DNA of 19,195 nucleotides from an uncultured Collinsella sp. GTDB taxonomy: Bacteria > Actinomycetota > Coriobacteriia > Coriobacteriales > Coriobacteriaceae. Location: assembly GCA_934650095.1 (NCBI GenBank), contig CAKUFT010000028.1, forward strand, positions 1 to 19,195, in the 5' to 3' direction. Position 1 is the first letter of the stretch, and every line of letters starts with the position of its first letter. Of the stretch, positions 7,063 through 15,042 are shown one piece after another. Both the position numbers and the translations under genes were made by a program. Below the pieces are notes generated by a model, which made no database searches, was not told the DNA's origin, and worked only from the letters and a program-made list of their open reading frames with translations.

Positions 7063-9840
7063 CTATCCGCGGTTACGAACGCGACTGTACGGCGTATCCA
7101 CCATAGGCAGATCCGGGCGCAGCTTGCCGTCGAACGCGCGGTAGGCATTCTGCACGGCAGGTGCCGTGGGAATCGTGGCGATCTCACCGATGCCCTTGCC
7201 GCCGTATGCCACGGGCAGTAGCTCGTCCTTCTCCACGTAGATGGCGTGGATATCCGGAATCTCGGGCGCACGGAACAGCCCGAGCGTGCCATACCTGGCC
7301 TGGGGCACACAGTCCTTGAGCGGCCAGTCCTCGGTAAGCGCATAGCCCATACCCATGAGCACGCCGCCTTCGATCTGGCCCTGGATCGAAATGGGGTTGA
7401 CAACCTTGCCGGAATCGTGCGCGGCATAGACCTCGCTTACGCGACCGTTGTCATCCAGGATGACCACATGCGTGGCAAAGCCGTAGCAGATGTGGCTCTT
7501 GGGGTTGGGCACGTCGGCACCCAGCTTGTCGGTCGGCTCCAAGTACACGTAGCTAAACTCGCAGCCCTCGAGCGCCTTGATGGCAGCCGCGGGGTCCTGA
7601 GGATGCATGCCCTGACCGGCGACGAGTTCCTGTGAGCGCAGCTGATAGGCACGACCGTCGTCGTACTCAATCTTGACGCCGTCGCCATGGGCGGCAACCG
7701 GGGCAGTAGGCGCGGGCTTGCCGGCCTCGACACCAAACATGGCGTCGCGCAGCAAGAAGGCGGCACCGCGCACGGCCTCGCCGGTCACGACCGTCTGACG
7801 CGAGCCAGACGTGGTACCGGAGTCGGGGGCGTTCTCGGTCGAGCACTCGCCGTTGGCAATGCAGCGAAGCGGCAGACCGCAGGCCTCGGCAACGTCCTGC
7901 AAAAAGACGGTGTTGCAGCCCTGGCCGATGTCAGACGTGGCGGCGTAGACCACGGCACGGCCGTCCTCGATGCGAATCTTGCAGCGGCCGGCATCGGGCA
8001 GGCCCACGCCCACGCCGGCGTTCTTCATGGCACAGGCGATGCCAGCGTGGCCGGGATGCGCATAGTAGGCATCCTTGACCTCGAGCAGCGTCTCCTTCAG
8101 CGCCGTGGAGCAGTCGGCAATCTGGCCGTTGGGCAGCACCTCGCCCGGCTCAATCGCGTTCTTGTAGCGAATCTCCCACGGGTCCAGACCGACCTTCTCG
8201 GCCAACAGGTCGATCAGGCTCTCGAGCGCAAACTCGGACTGACACACGCCAAAGCCGCGGAAGGCGCCGGCCGGCGGGTTGTTGGTGTAGTAGCCAAAAC
8301 CGCGGATGTCGGTGTTCTGGTACTTGTAGGGGCCGACGGCATGCGTGCAGGCGCGCTCGAGTACCGGGCCGCACAGCGACGCGTAGGCGCCGGTGTCAAA
8401 GTTGATCTCGCAGTCCAGACCGGTAAAGTTGCCCTCGGCGTCGCAACCCAGCGTAAAGGTGCCGTCCATGGCATGACGCTTGGGATGGAACGCGAGCGAC
8501 TCGGCGCGGGTGAGTTTGCACTTGACGGGGCGCTGGAGCTTATAGGCAGCAAGCGCGGCCAGGTGCTGAACCGAAACGTCCTCCTTGCCGCCAAAGCCGC
8601 CACCCACGAACATGGTCTCGACGACCACACGCTCGGGTTCGCTATCCCAGCCAAACATGTGGGCGCACTCTTTGCGCGTGTCGTAGGCACCCTGGTCGGT
8701 CGACTGCACCTTGACGCCGTTCTTATACGGGAAGGCCACGGCGCACTCAGGCTCCAAGAAGGCATGCTCGGTAAAGGGCGTGGTAAAGCGCTGCGTCACG
8801 GTAAATGCGCTCTCGGCCAGCGCCTTGGCGGCGTCGCCGCGCGTCACATGACGGCTCTGGCAGACGTTATCCTTGAGCTCCACCGTGTTGCCAAAGGCAA
8901 AGAAGCTGTCGTGCAGGCGCGGGGCGTCCTCGGCCCTGGCCTCAACGATGTTACGCACGGGCTCCAGCGGCTCGTACTCGATCTTGACGAGCTTCTTGGC
9001 CTTCTCGAGCGTCGCCTCGTCCTCGGCAACCACCAGCACGATGGCATCGCCCACGCAGCGGGTGATATCGCCCTGGGCGATCATGACATCCCAGTCCTGG
9101 ATAAGGTGGCCGACCTGGTTGACCGGCACGTCCTCGGCGCGCAGGATGCCCACCACGCCGGGCAGGGCCTCGGCCTTGGAGGTATCGATGGAGAGCACGC
9201 GGGCGCGCGGATACTTGGAGCGCACGGCGCTGGCGTAGGTCAGACCCGGCTGATCGAGCTCGTCGATGTCGTCGGGGTACTTGCCCTCGCCGAGAACCTT
9301 CTTGCGCACGTCGATACGGAAGGCGCGCTTGCCTACGCCGTAGTCGTCACCGCGCTCCAGGTCCTCGTCGATCTGCTTTTCGCCGCGGAGCACCGCAGCG
9401 GCCAGCGCAATGCCCTCGATAATCTTCTTGTAGCCGGTGCAGCGGCAGACGTTGCCGCGGATGGCGTACTTGATCTGCTCCTCGGTGGGCTCGGGGTCCT
9501 CGGCGATGAGCGCAGCACCCGCCATAACCATGCCGGGGATGCAAAAGCCGCACTGCACGGCGCCCACGGCGCCAAAGGCGTACACAAAGGCCTCGCGCAC
9601 GTCCTCGGGCAGGCCCTCGACGGTCACGATGTCGCGGCCGGCGGCAAGGGCGGTAGTCAGCACGCATGCCTTCACGGCCGCACCGTCCACGTGGATGGTG
9701 CAGGTGCCGCAGGCGCCCTCGGAGCAGCCGTCCTTGGCGGAGTGGATGTTCAGGTCGTCGCGCAGGTAGCGCAGCAGCGGCTTGTTTTGGGTCGTCGTGC
9801 GCTCGACGCCGTTAACGGTAAAAGTGAATTCCTGTGCCAT
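7063..9840 (-). CDS. xdhD: XdhD-type molybdenum hydroxylase (putative selenium-dependent xanthine dehydrogenase), fused [2Fe-2S] and Moco domains
   Basis: 925 residues. The N-terminus carries two [2Fe-2S] clusters: plant-type C39, C44, C47, C59 (CSEGACGTC) and C97, C100, C132, C134 (CGFC, CRC). A molybdopterin-binding domain runs from about 165 to the end, with GGGFGGKED and, near the C-terminus, GIGE whose Glu (about 886) matches the catalytic glutamate of xanthine oxidoreductases. There is no FAD domain, as is usual for this type, where FAD is on a separate protein (YgfM). The family hydroxylates purines (hypoxanthine to xanthine to urate) or runs in reverse. Its labile selenium ligand is inferred from the family, not visible in sequence. 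The start has GAAGGGA upstream and follows the ferredoxin stop by 12 bp. It is the last gene of the cluster. The exact purine reaction is unproven. Confidence 0.88.
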   Translation of the reverse strand: MAQEFTFTVNGVERTTTQNKPLLRYLRDDLNIHSAKDGCSEGACGTCTIHVDGAAVKACVLTTALAAGRDIVTVEGLPEDVREAFVYAFGAVGAVQCGFCIPGMVMAGAALIAEDPEPTEEQIKYAIRGNVCRCTGYKKIIEGIALAAAVLRGEKQIDEDLERGDDYGVGKRAFRIDVRKKVLGEGKYPDDIDELDQPGLTYASAVRSKYPRARVLSIDTSKAEALPGVVGILRAEDVPVNQVGHLIQDWDVMIAQGDITRCVGDAIVLVVAEDEATLEKAKKLVKIEYEPLEPVRNIVEARAEDAPRLHDSFFAFGNTVELKDNVCQSRHVTRGDAAKALAESAFTVTQRFTTPFTEHAFLEPECAVAFPYKNGVKVQSTDQGAYDTRKECAHMFGWDSEPERVVVETMFVGGGFGGKEDVSVQHLAALAAYKLQRPVKCKLTRAESLAFHPKRHAMDGTFTLGCDAEGNFTGLDCEINFDTGAYASLCGPVLERACTHAVGPYKYQNTDIRGFGYYTNNPPAGAFRGFGVCQSEFALESLIDLLAEKVGLDPWEIRYKNAIEPGEVLPNGQIADCSTALKETLLEVKDAYYAHPGHAGIACAMKNAGVGVGLPDAGRCKIRIEDGRAVVYAATSDIGQGCNTVFLQDVAEACGLPLRCIANGECSTENAPDSGTTSGSRQTVVTGEAVRGAAFLLRDAMFGVEAGKPAPTAPVAAHGDGVKIEYDDGRAYQLRSQELVAGQGMHPQDPAAAIKALEGCEFSYVYLEPTDKLGADVPNPKSHICYGFATHVVILDDNGRVSEVYAAHDSGKVVNPISIQGQIEGGVLMGMGYALTEDWPLKDCVPQARYGTLGLFRAPEIPDIHAIYVEKDELLPVAYGGKGIGEIATIPTAPAVQNAYRAFDGKLRPDLPMVDTPYSRVRNRG

Positions 9841-9852
9841 GGTGATTCCCTT

Positions 9853-10332
9853 CTACACGCCGGCGGCGATGCCGGTGCGGTCGTGAATGGCGCCATGCGG
9901 GCAGACGACGGCGCACATGCCGCACGATAGGCAGTCCACGCCGTCGATGTGGGCGCAGTTGTCCTCGATGCGGATAGCGCCAGCGGGGCACTTTTTGGCG
10001 CACATACCGCAACCGATGCAGCTCGTGTCGCAGATCTTGCGCGCAATGGCGCCCTTGTCGGTGTTGTTGCAGCGCACCAGGATGTTCTGGTAGCCGGGAA
10101 CGAAGGCAATCACGCGCTGTGGACACGCCATGCCGCACAGGCCACAGCCCGTGCACTTGGAGCGATCCACGCGGGCGATGCCATCGACCAGCGCAATGGC
10201 ACCGTGGGGGCAGGCCGTGACACAGGCACCACAGCCAATGCAGCCTTCGCTGCAGCGGGCGTGGCCGCCTGCGGAGGCGCAACCGCTTCCGCAGGCAACG
10301 TAGGCCACGTTATGTTGAATGGATTTGGCCAT
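9853..10332 (-). CDS. RnfB-like ferredoxin with four [4Fe-4S] motifs
   Basis: 159 residues with four CxxCxxCxxxCP motifs: CIGCGACVTACP (about 31-42), CTGCGLCGMACP (60-71), CIGCGMCAKKCP (105-116) and CLSCGMCAVVCP (133-144). Extra cysteines lie at the N-terminus (ACGSGC and SEGC). The stretch VRCNNTDKGAIARKICDTSC resembles the ferredoxin part of RnfB. No transmembrane segment is present, so it is soluble. It sits 11 bp after ygfK and 12 bp before xdhD, so all three are co-translated. It probably carries electrons between the molybdenum enzyme and YgfK or another partner. The FAD protein usually beside XdhD is not in the window, and this ferredoxin could take its place. Identity as ferredoxin is firm; partners are inferred. 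Confidence 0.93.
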   Translation of the reverse strand: MAKSIQHNVAYVACGSGCASAGGHARCSEGCIGCGACVTACPHGAIALVDGIARVDRSKCTGCGLCGMACPQRVIAFVPGYQNILVRCNNTDKGAIARKICDTSCIGCGMCAKKCPAGAIRIEDNCAHIDGVDCLSCGMCAVVCPHGAIHDRTGIAAGV

Positions 10333-10343
10333 AAGAGACTCGC

Positions 10344-13343
10344 CTATTTCTTAAGGAGATACGGATAGCTGTCGCGCACGGCCTTGATGGTCAGGCGGAC
10401 AGCCTCGGGCAGACCGGTGTTGACGGCATCGACCGAGACGGTGCGAACCGTGCCGGCGACGCGAACCTTAAAGTGATCCTCGTCCACGGCCAGGAAGCCC
10501 TCGTTCTCGGAGTTCTCCATGTCCTGCTCGCTCCAGAACAGGGTGAGCTTGTCCTTGTAGGGACGACCCTCCTGATAGGGGCAGAACACGGCGCAGTTGC
10601 CGCACTCGTTGCACATGCCGTCGACATGGACGACCTGATGCTTGGCCAGGCCCGGCACCTTAATTGCCACGTTGGCGCGGTTGGGGCACACGTCGCAGCA
10701 GACCTCGCACACCGAGCCGCAGCCCAGGCAGCGGGTCTTGGCGCAATTGCGCTTGTCGCGGCACAGCGACCCCTTGCGCTCGTAGCAGGCGTCCTCGCGA
10801 CCGGCCTGAGCATTCTGGTCGGCATACTTGTTAAAGTCCACGCCAGCGATGGCACGGGCGACCTCGGCGGCGTCGGCGATAGCCTCGACCACGGTGGCCG
10901 GACCGCGACGGCAGTCACCGGCAGCCCAGACGCCCTCGACGCCGGTGGAGGTGGCGGCAAGGCGGCCGCGACGGTCGTGCTCGACGCCCGCGGCGTCGTA
11001 CAGGCTGGCATCGATGCCCTCGCCCACGGCGCAGATCACCGTGGTGGCGGAAAGCTCGACGGTCTCGCCCGTGGCGACAGGGCTGCGACGGCCGCTTGCG
11101 TCCGGCTCGCCAAGCTCCATAACGTCGCAGGTCAGCACGGCGCCGTTGAGTACCTTGGGCGCCAGCAGCTCGCAGAACTCAACGCCATCGGCAAGAGCAA
11201 AATCGAGCTCTTCCTCGTCGGCGGGCATCTGCTTCTTGGTGCGGCGATACACCAGGCGCACGTTCTTCACGCCAGCCAGACGCTTGGCCACGCGAGCCGC
11301 GTCCATGGCGGTGTTGCCGGCGCCGATGACCACGACGTCCTCGCCCAGCTCGAGTTTCTCGCCCTTCTTGGCGGCCTCGAGGAACTCCAGCACGTCGAGC
11401 TCGGCGCCCTCGCCCAAGCCCGCAGAGCCGGGCATCCAGGCACCGGTGGCCACGACCACGTCGGTAAAGCCCTGGGCCTTGAGCTCGTCAATGGACTCCA
11501 CGCGGGCGTTGAGCTGTACCTTGGCGCCAAAGGCCAGACAGAGCTCGGCATCGTGGGAGATATCGTCGCTCGCGATACGGAACTCGGGGATCACGTGACG
11601 GACCACGCCGCCGAGAGAGTCGCGGGCCTCGAAGATAGTGACGGGCACGCCGGCGCGCGTCAGGAAGAACGCCGTCGCCAGACCGGCCGGGCCGCCGCCG
11701 ATAACGGCAACGTTGCGCTCGGCGTCGTTGGCAATGGCCTGGGCGCGCAGCTTGAGCAGCACGGCGGTCATGGCCTCGCGGGCGGCCTTGAGCTTGCTGG
11801 CGCGAATCTGGGCGCCCTCGGGCTCGTAGAATGCACGCTCGCAGGCACGGCCGCAGGGATGCGGGCAGATGGTACCGGTAATGAACGGCAGGGCGTTGCG
11901 CTCGATGATGATGTTGAGCGCGTCCTCGTAGCGGCCCTCGTCAACAGCCGCCAGATAGGCAGGGATATCCTGCTGGATGGGGCAGCTCGTACGGCAAGGC
12001 GTGGTAAAGCAGTCGGAAAGCGGGCTCTTGCCGGCGACCTTGCGGTCGGGCAGCGGGCGCAGCGGCTTCTTGTAGAGCGGGCTGGTGAGCGAGTCGGTCT
12101 GGATCGCAGTCACGGCCTCGAGAGAGACGCCCGCGAACGGTTTGCCGTCCAGGTCGGTAAACTCGCCGGCCATCTGGCTAAAGCGCTCGTATCCACCGGG
12201 CTTGAGCACGTCGGTCGCCAGGGTAACGGGCCAAATGCCGGCGTCATACAGGGCGCGGATGTTGTAGACCGTGGCACCGCCGGAGTAGCTGATGCGCAGC
12301 TTGCCATCGAACTGCTCGGTAATGCGGCGGGCGGCCTCGATGGTCAGCGAGAACAGCGAACGGCCGGACATGTACATCTCGGTAGAAGGCAGCTCGTTCC
12401 TCGTCACGTCGACGGGGAACGTGTTGGTCAGCTTGACGCCAAACTCCAGGCCGCGCTCGGCGCACAGGGCAATCAGGCGCTCGAACATGGGCACGGCGTC
12501 GACCCACTGCAGGTCCTCGCGGAAGTGCGTGTCATCGAAAACGATGTAGTCAAAGCCCAGCTCGTTCAGGCGCTGGCGGGCAAACTCATAGCCCAGCAGC
12601 GTGGGGTTGCACTTGATGTAGGTGTTGAGGCCCTTCTCGGTGATCAGATAGGTCGCGATGCGCTCGATCTCCGCCGGCGGGCAGCCGTGCAGGGTAGACT
12701 CGGTGATGGAGTTGGACACGCGCGCCGGAATGGACTCGACAAACGCGGCGTCGACATGCTCAAACTTGTCCAGGTTGGCGAGTGCCCATGTGCGGCACTC
12801 GTTCCAGACGTCGGAGCCGCTGGCGTCCTTCATGCCCTCAATGTAGGCGTCGACCTTGGGGCTCTTGATGCCCTCGAGGTCATAGCCCACAGACATGTTG
12901 AAGACAAAGCCGTCCGGGCTGCCCAGGCCGTACTCGCGAGCGATCAGGTGGCAGGCAAACCATGCCTTCACGTACTCGGCAAAGGCCTGCGGAACCTCGA
13001 GCTCGGTCGACCATTCGCAGTTGTAGCACTCGTCCTGTGCCACAATGCAGGGCTTGTTGACGCAACGGGAAAGCTCCTCGCCGTCCATAACCTGAACGGT
13101 CTTGAGCTCAAAGAAGCGGGAGCCGGCCACGTAGGATGCCACGATGTTCTGGGCAAGCTGCGTGTTGGGACCGGCGGCCGGGCCAAACGGAGTCTCGATG
13201 CGCTCGTCAAAAATGGGAAGCGCGCCCTCCTGGTTGGCCGTGACCATCTTGCGCACGCCAAAGACGGCGCCCTGGGTCTTGTGCTCCTCGATGATCCAGT
13301 TCATCAGCTGCGAAAACGGGATCGGCCTCATGATGTCGCTCAT
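10344..13343 (-). CDS. ygfK: YgfK-type flavoprotein Fe-S oxidoreductase (putative selenate reductase subunit YgfK)
   Basis: 999 residues, close to the family's roughly 1000. Residues 1-430 are a dihydroorotate-dehydrogenase/OYE-like barrel. Residues 445-501 carry the cysteines of a GltD-like Fe-S domain (C445, C450, C454, C493, C497, C501). FAD binds at GGGPAG (549-554) and NAD(P)H at GAGNTAM (674-680). The C-terminus has further clusters (C853-C886, then C911, C914, C917, C921). The protein thus resembles the small subunit of glutamate synthase fused to ferredoxin-like domains. YgfK is encoded with ssnA and xdhD in enterobacteria and clostridia, where the cluster has been tied to selenium-dependent molybdenum hydroxylase function and anaerobic purine/urate use. 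The name 'selenate reductase' is historical. AGAGGAG precedes the ATG. Regulation is unclear. Confidence 0.9.
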   Translation of the reverse strand: MSDIMRPIPFSQLMNWIIEEHKTQGAVFGVRKMVTANQEGALPIFDERIETPFGPAAGPNTQLAQNIVASYVAGSRFFELKTVQVMDGEELSRCVNKPCIVAQDECYNCEWSTELEVPQAFAEYVKAWFACHLIAREYGLGSPDGFVFNMSVGYDLEGIKSPKVDAYIEGMKDASGSDVWNECRTWALANLDKFEHVDAAFVESIPARVSNSITESTLHGCPPAEIERIATYLITEKGLNTYIKCNPTLLGYEFARQRLNELGFDYIVFDDTHFREDLQWVDAVPMFERLIALCAERGLEFGVKLTNTFPVDVTRNELPSTEMYMSGRSLFSLTIEAARRITEQFDGKLRISYSGGATVYNIRALYDAGIWPVTLATDVLKPGGYERFSQMAGEFTDLDGKPFAGVSLEAVTAIQTDSLTSPLYKKPLRPLPDRKVAGKSPLSDCFTTPCRTSCPIQQDIPAYLAAVDEGRYEDALNIIIERNALPFITGTICPHPCGRACERAFYEPEGAQIRASKLKAAREAMTAVLLKLRAQAIANDAERNVAVIGGGPAGLATAFFLTRAGVPVTIFEARDSLGGVVRHVIPEFRIASDDISHDAELCLAFGAKVQLNARVESIDELKAQGFTDVVVATGAWMPGSAGLGEGAELDVLEFLEAAKKGEKLELGEDVVVIGAGNTAMDAARVAKRLAGVKNVRLVYRRTKKQMPADEEELDFALADGVEFCELLAPKVLNGAVLTCDVMELGEPDASGRRSPVATGETVELSATTVICAVGEGIDASLYDAAGVEHDRRGRLAATSTGVEGVWAAGDCRRGPATVVEAIADAAEVARAIAGVDFNKYADQNAQAGREDACYERKGSLCRDKRNCAKTRCLGCGSVCEVCCDVCPNRANVAIKVPGLAKHQVVHVDGMCNECGNCAVFCPYQEGRPYKDKLTLFWSEQDMENSENEGFLAVDEDHFKVRVAGTVRTVSVDAVNTGLPEAVRLTIKAVRDSYPYLLKK

Positions 13344-13491
13344 AATGAGCTCCTCTCTGTAACGCCCGGCGAGACCGCGCGGCGGGCGAAATACGGTGTA
13401 GCGCTAGCACAGCGCCGGCGACCCCGCGGAGGCCGCCTGTACGCGCGTCGAATGTGGCGAAACATCCGACGCGCGTGAATCTACTTGTGAA
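13344..13491 (-). other. Structured intercistronic region between ssnA and ygfK
   Basis: The strongest element is a 15-bp hairpin: 13441-13455 pairs with 13462-13476 around a 6-nt loop. On the minus-strand transcript the only non-Watson-Crick pair is a G-U wobble. No T-tract follows, so it is not a standard terminator. Two smaller hairpins lie nearer ygfK: GCGCT/AGCGC around 13400-13414 and CGCCCG/CGGGCG around 13363-13388. These could set mRNA processing or differential stability. Confidence 0.6.
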
Positions 13492-14847
13492 TTAGTAGGT
13501 GCGCTCGTTGAGCGTGCCCCAAAGCTTCTTAGACTCGGCCATGGTCCACGCGTTGATCTTGTCCTCATCGATACCGACAAACTCGCGGTCCTTGTACAGG
13601 ACTTTGCCGTTGATGATGGTGGTGCGGCAGTTTTTGCCCATCATGCCAAAGAGCATGTGGCCGTCGATGTTCTCCTCGCTCAGCGGCGTAAAAGGCTTGT
13701 AGTCCATCACGATGACGTCGGCGGCGGCACCGGCCTCGAGCACGCCGAGCTTGCGGTCGAAGTACTTGCTCGCCATCTTGGCGTTGTTCTCGAACAGCAT
13801 GGTCATGGCCTCGCACCAGCCCACGTTGGGCATGGCGGCGTTGTGACGCTGGATAATCAGGAAGACCTTGAGGCTCTCGAGCATATCGTGGGTGTAGGCG
13901 TCGGTGCCCATGCACACGGGGATGCCGCGGCGGAAGAACTCGAGCACGGGAGCGCAGCCCACAGCGTTGCCCATATTGGATTCGGGGTTGTTGACGAGCC
14001 AGGTGCCGGACTCCTTGACGATATCCATCTCGGCGGGCGTCACATGGATGCAATGGCCGAGCATGGTGTCGGGGCCGAGCAGGTTGTGCTGCAGCAGGCG
14101 CTCGACGGGGCTGATGCCGCCGCGGTTGAGGCGGGAATCCCACACGTCGTTCATACCCTCGCACACGTGGATATGGAAGCCGGTCAGGCCGTTGTTGGCC
14201 TCGGCCATCTTGTCCATGGTCTCGTCCGAAAGCGTAAAGGTGGCATGTCCGCCAAACATGGCAGCGATCATGTGGTTGTCGTTGTCGCGACGCTCCTTGG
14301 CGGCCCACTGGGCAAACTCGGCGTTCTCGGCAATGGCCTGGTCGCACTTTTCCTGGCCGCGGCGGTCGGAGACCTCGTAGCACAGGCAAGAACGCATGCC
14401 CAGTTCCTGAGCGGCGTCCTTAATGGTAAAGAGGCTACCCGGAATCTCACAGAAGCTCGCATGGTGATCGAAGATCGTGGTGACGCCATCGCGGATGGAG
14501 TCCAGGATCGTGGCATAGGCGCTGGCCTTGGTGCCGTCGAGCGTCAGGTTGTCGTCGATCTTCCACCACTGCTGCTCAAGATTCTCCAGGAAGTTGGTGG
14601 GGTTGCAGCCCTTAATGGCAAGGCCGCGGGCCAGACCCGAGTAGATGTGGGTGTGGCAGTTGATGAGTCCGGGCATGATGAGGTTGCCCCGGGCATCGAC
14701 GTACTCGGCATCCGGGTACTTGGCCTTGAGCTCGCGCTCGGGGGCCACTTCCACGATCGTGCCACCGTCAATGGCGACCGCACCGTTTGGAATGAACGGG
14801 GTCTGAGCGTTGCGGGTAAAGACGGAACCGTTAGCGACCAGAAGCAT
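13492..14847 (-). CDS. ssnA: SsnA-type metal-dependent amidohydrolase (putative aminohydrolase)
   Basis: 451 residues from the chosen start. A longer frame begins at 14865, but its ATG overlaps a strong GAAGGGAG ribosome site (14852-14860) that serves the ATG at 14847, so the shorter form is preferred. It belongs to the amidohydrolase superfamily near guanine deaminase and TrzN/AtzA enzymes. Metal and catalytic residues, numbered from the chosen start, are HTH (H65, H67), HIH (H225, H227), GHCIH (H265) and GTDAYTHD (D316). SsnA is encoded beside ygfK and xdhD in E. coli and in gut anaerobes, but its reaction is not firmly settled; hydrolysis or deamination of a purine-derived ring or amide is likely. 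It lies between the permease and ygfK, with structured gaps on both sides. Confidence 0.88.
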   Translation of the reverse strand: MLLVANGSVFTRNAQTPFIPNGAVAIDGGTIVEVAPERELKAKYPDAEYVDARGNLIMPGLINCHTHIYSGLARGLAIKGCNPTNFLENLEQQWWKIDDNLTLDGTKASAYATILDSIRDGVTTIFDHHASFCEIPGSLFTIKDAAQELGMRSCLCYEVSDRRGQEKCDQAIAENAEFAQWAAKERRDNDNHMIAAMFGGHATFTLSDETMDKMAEANNGLTGFHIHVCEGMNDVWDSRLNRGGISPVERLLQHNLLGPDTMLGHCIHVTPAEMDIVKESGTWLVNNPESNMGNAVGCAPVLEFFRRGIPVCMGTDAYTHDMLESLKVFLIIQRHNAAMPNVGWCEAMTMLFENNAKMASKYFDRKLGVLEAGAAADVIVMDYKPFTPLSEENIDGHMLFGMMGKNCRTTIINGKVLYKDREFVGIDEDKINAWTMAESKKLWGTLNERTY

Positions 14848-15042
14848 GGATGCTCCCTTCAACATCAGGGGCGGGGTTTGACACCTCTGACATGGCGGAG
14901 TGCGAAGCGCCGGCCTACACCGGAAACGGGCCCTCTCCCGTCAACGCTTCACCAAAGGGACAAACCCTTTGAAGTGCGGCTTGGCGCCGCATGACGTCGG
15001 CGGACGAGGCGATGCGTCCGCCGACGAATAGCACCGAATTGG
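14848..15042 (-). other. Densely structured intercistronic region between permease and ssnA
   Basis: Four foldable elements follow in the direction of transcription. (1) A perfect 12-bp hairpin just after the permease stop, 14995-15006 with 15015-15026. (2) GCGGC/GCCGC around 14975-14992. (3) AAAGGG/CCCTTT around 14955-14970. (4) A three-way-junction layout: outer stem GAAGCG (14904-14909) with CGCTTC (14945-14950), inner hairpins CCGG/CCGG (14910-14923) and ACGGG/CCCGT (14926-14941). TGACA occurs twice nearer ssnA. No T-tract marks a terminator. It could be a cis-regulatory RNA or an mRNA-processing element; it matches no riboswitch I know. Confidence 0.55.

Noticed and set aside
7687..9930. 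747-codon plus-strand ORF opposite xdhD
   Set aside because: Antisense shadow of the XdhD gene; low-complexity Gly/Ala/His/Leu composition.
7063..13343. Selenocysteine insertion in XdhD or YgfK
   Set aside because: No in-frame TGA is present; the selenium of this enzyme type is a labile ligand, not an encoded residue.
10473..13478. 1001-codon plus-strand ORF opposite ygfK
   Set aside because: Antisense shadow; the minus strand carries a full-length, motif-complete YgfK.
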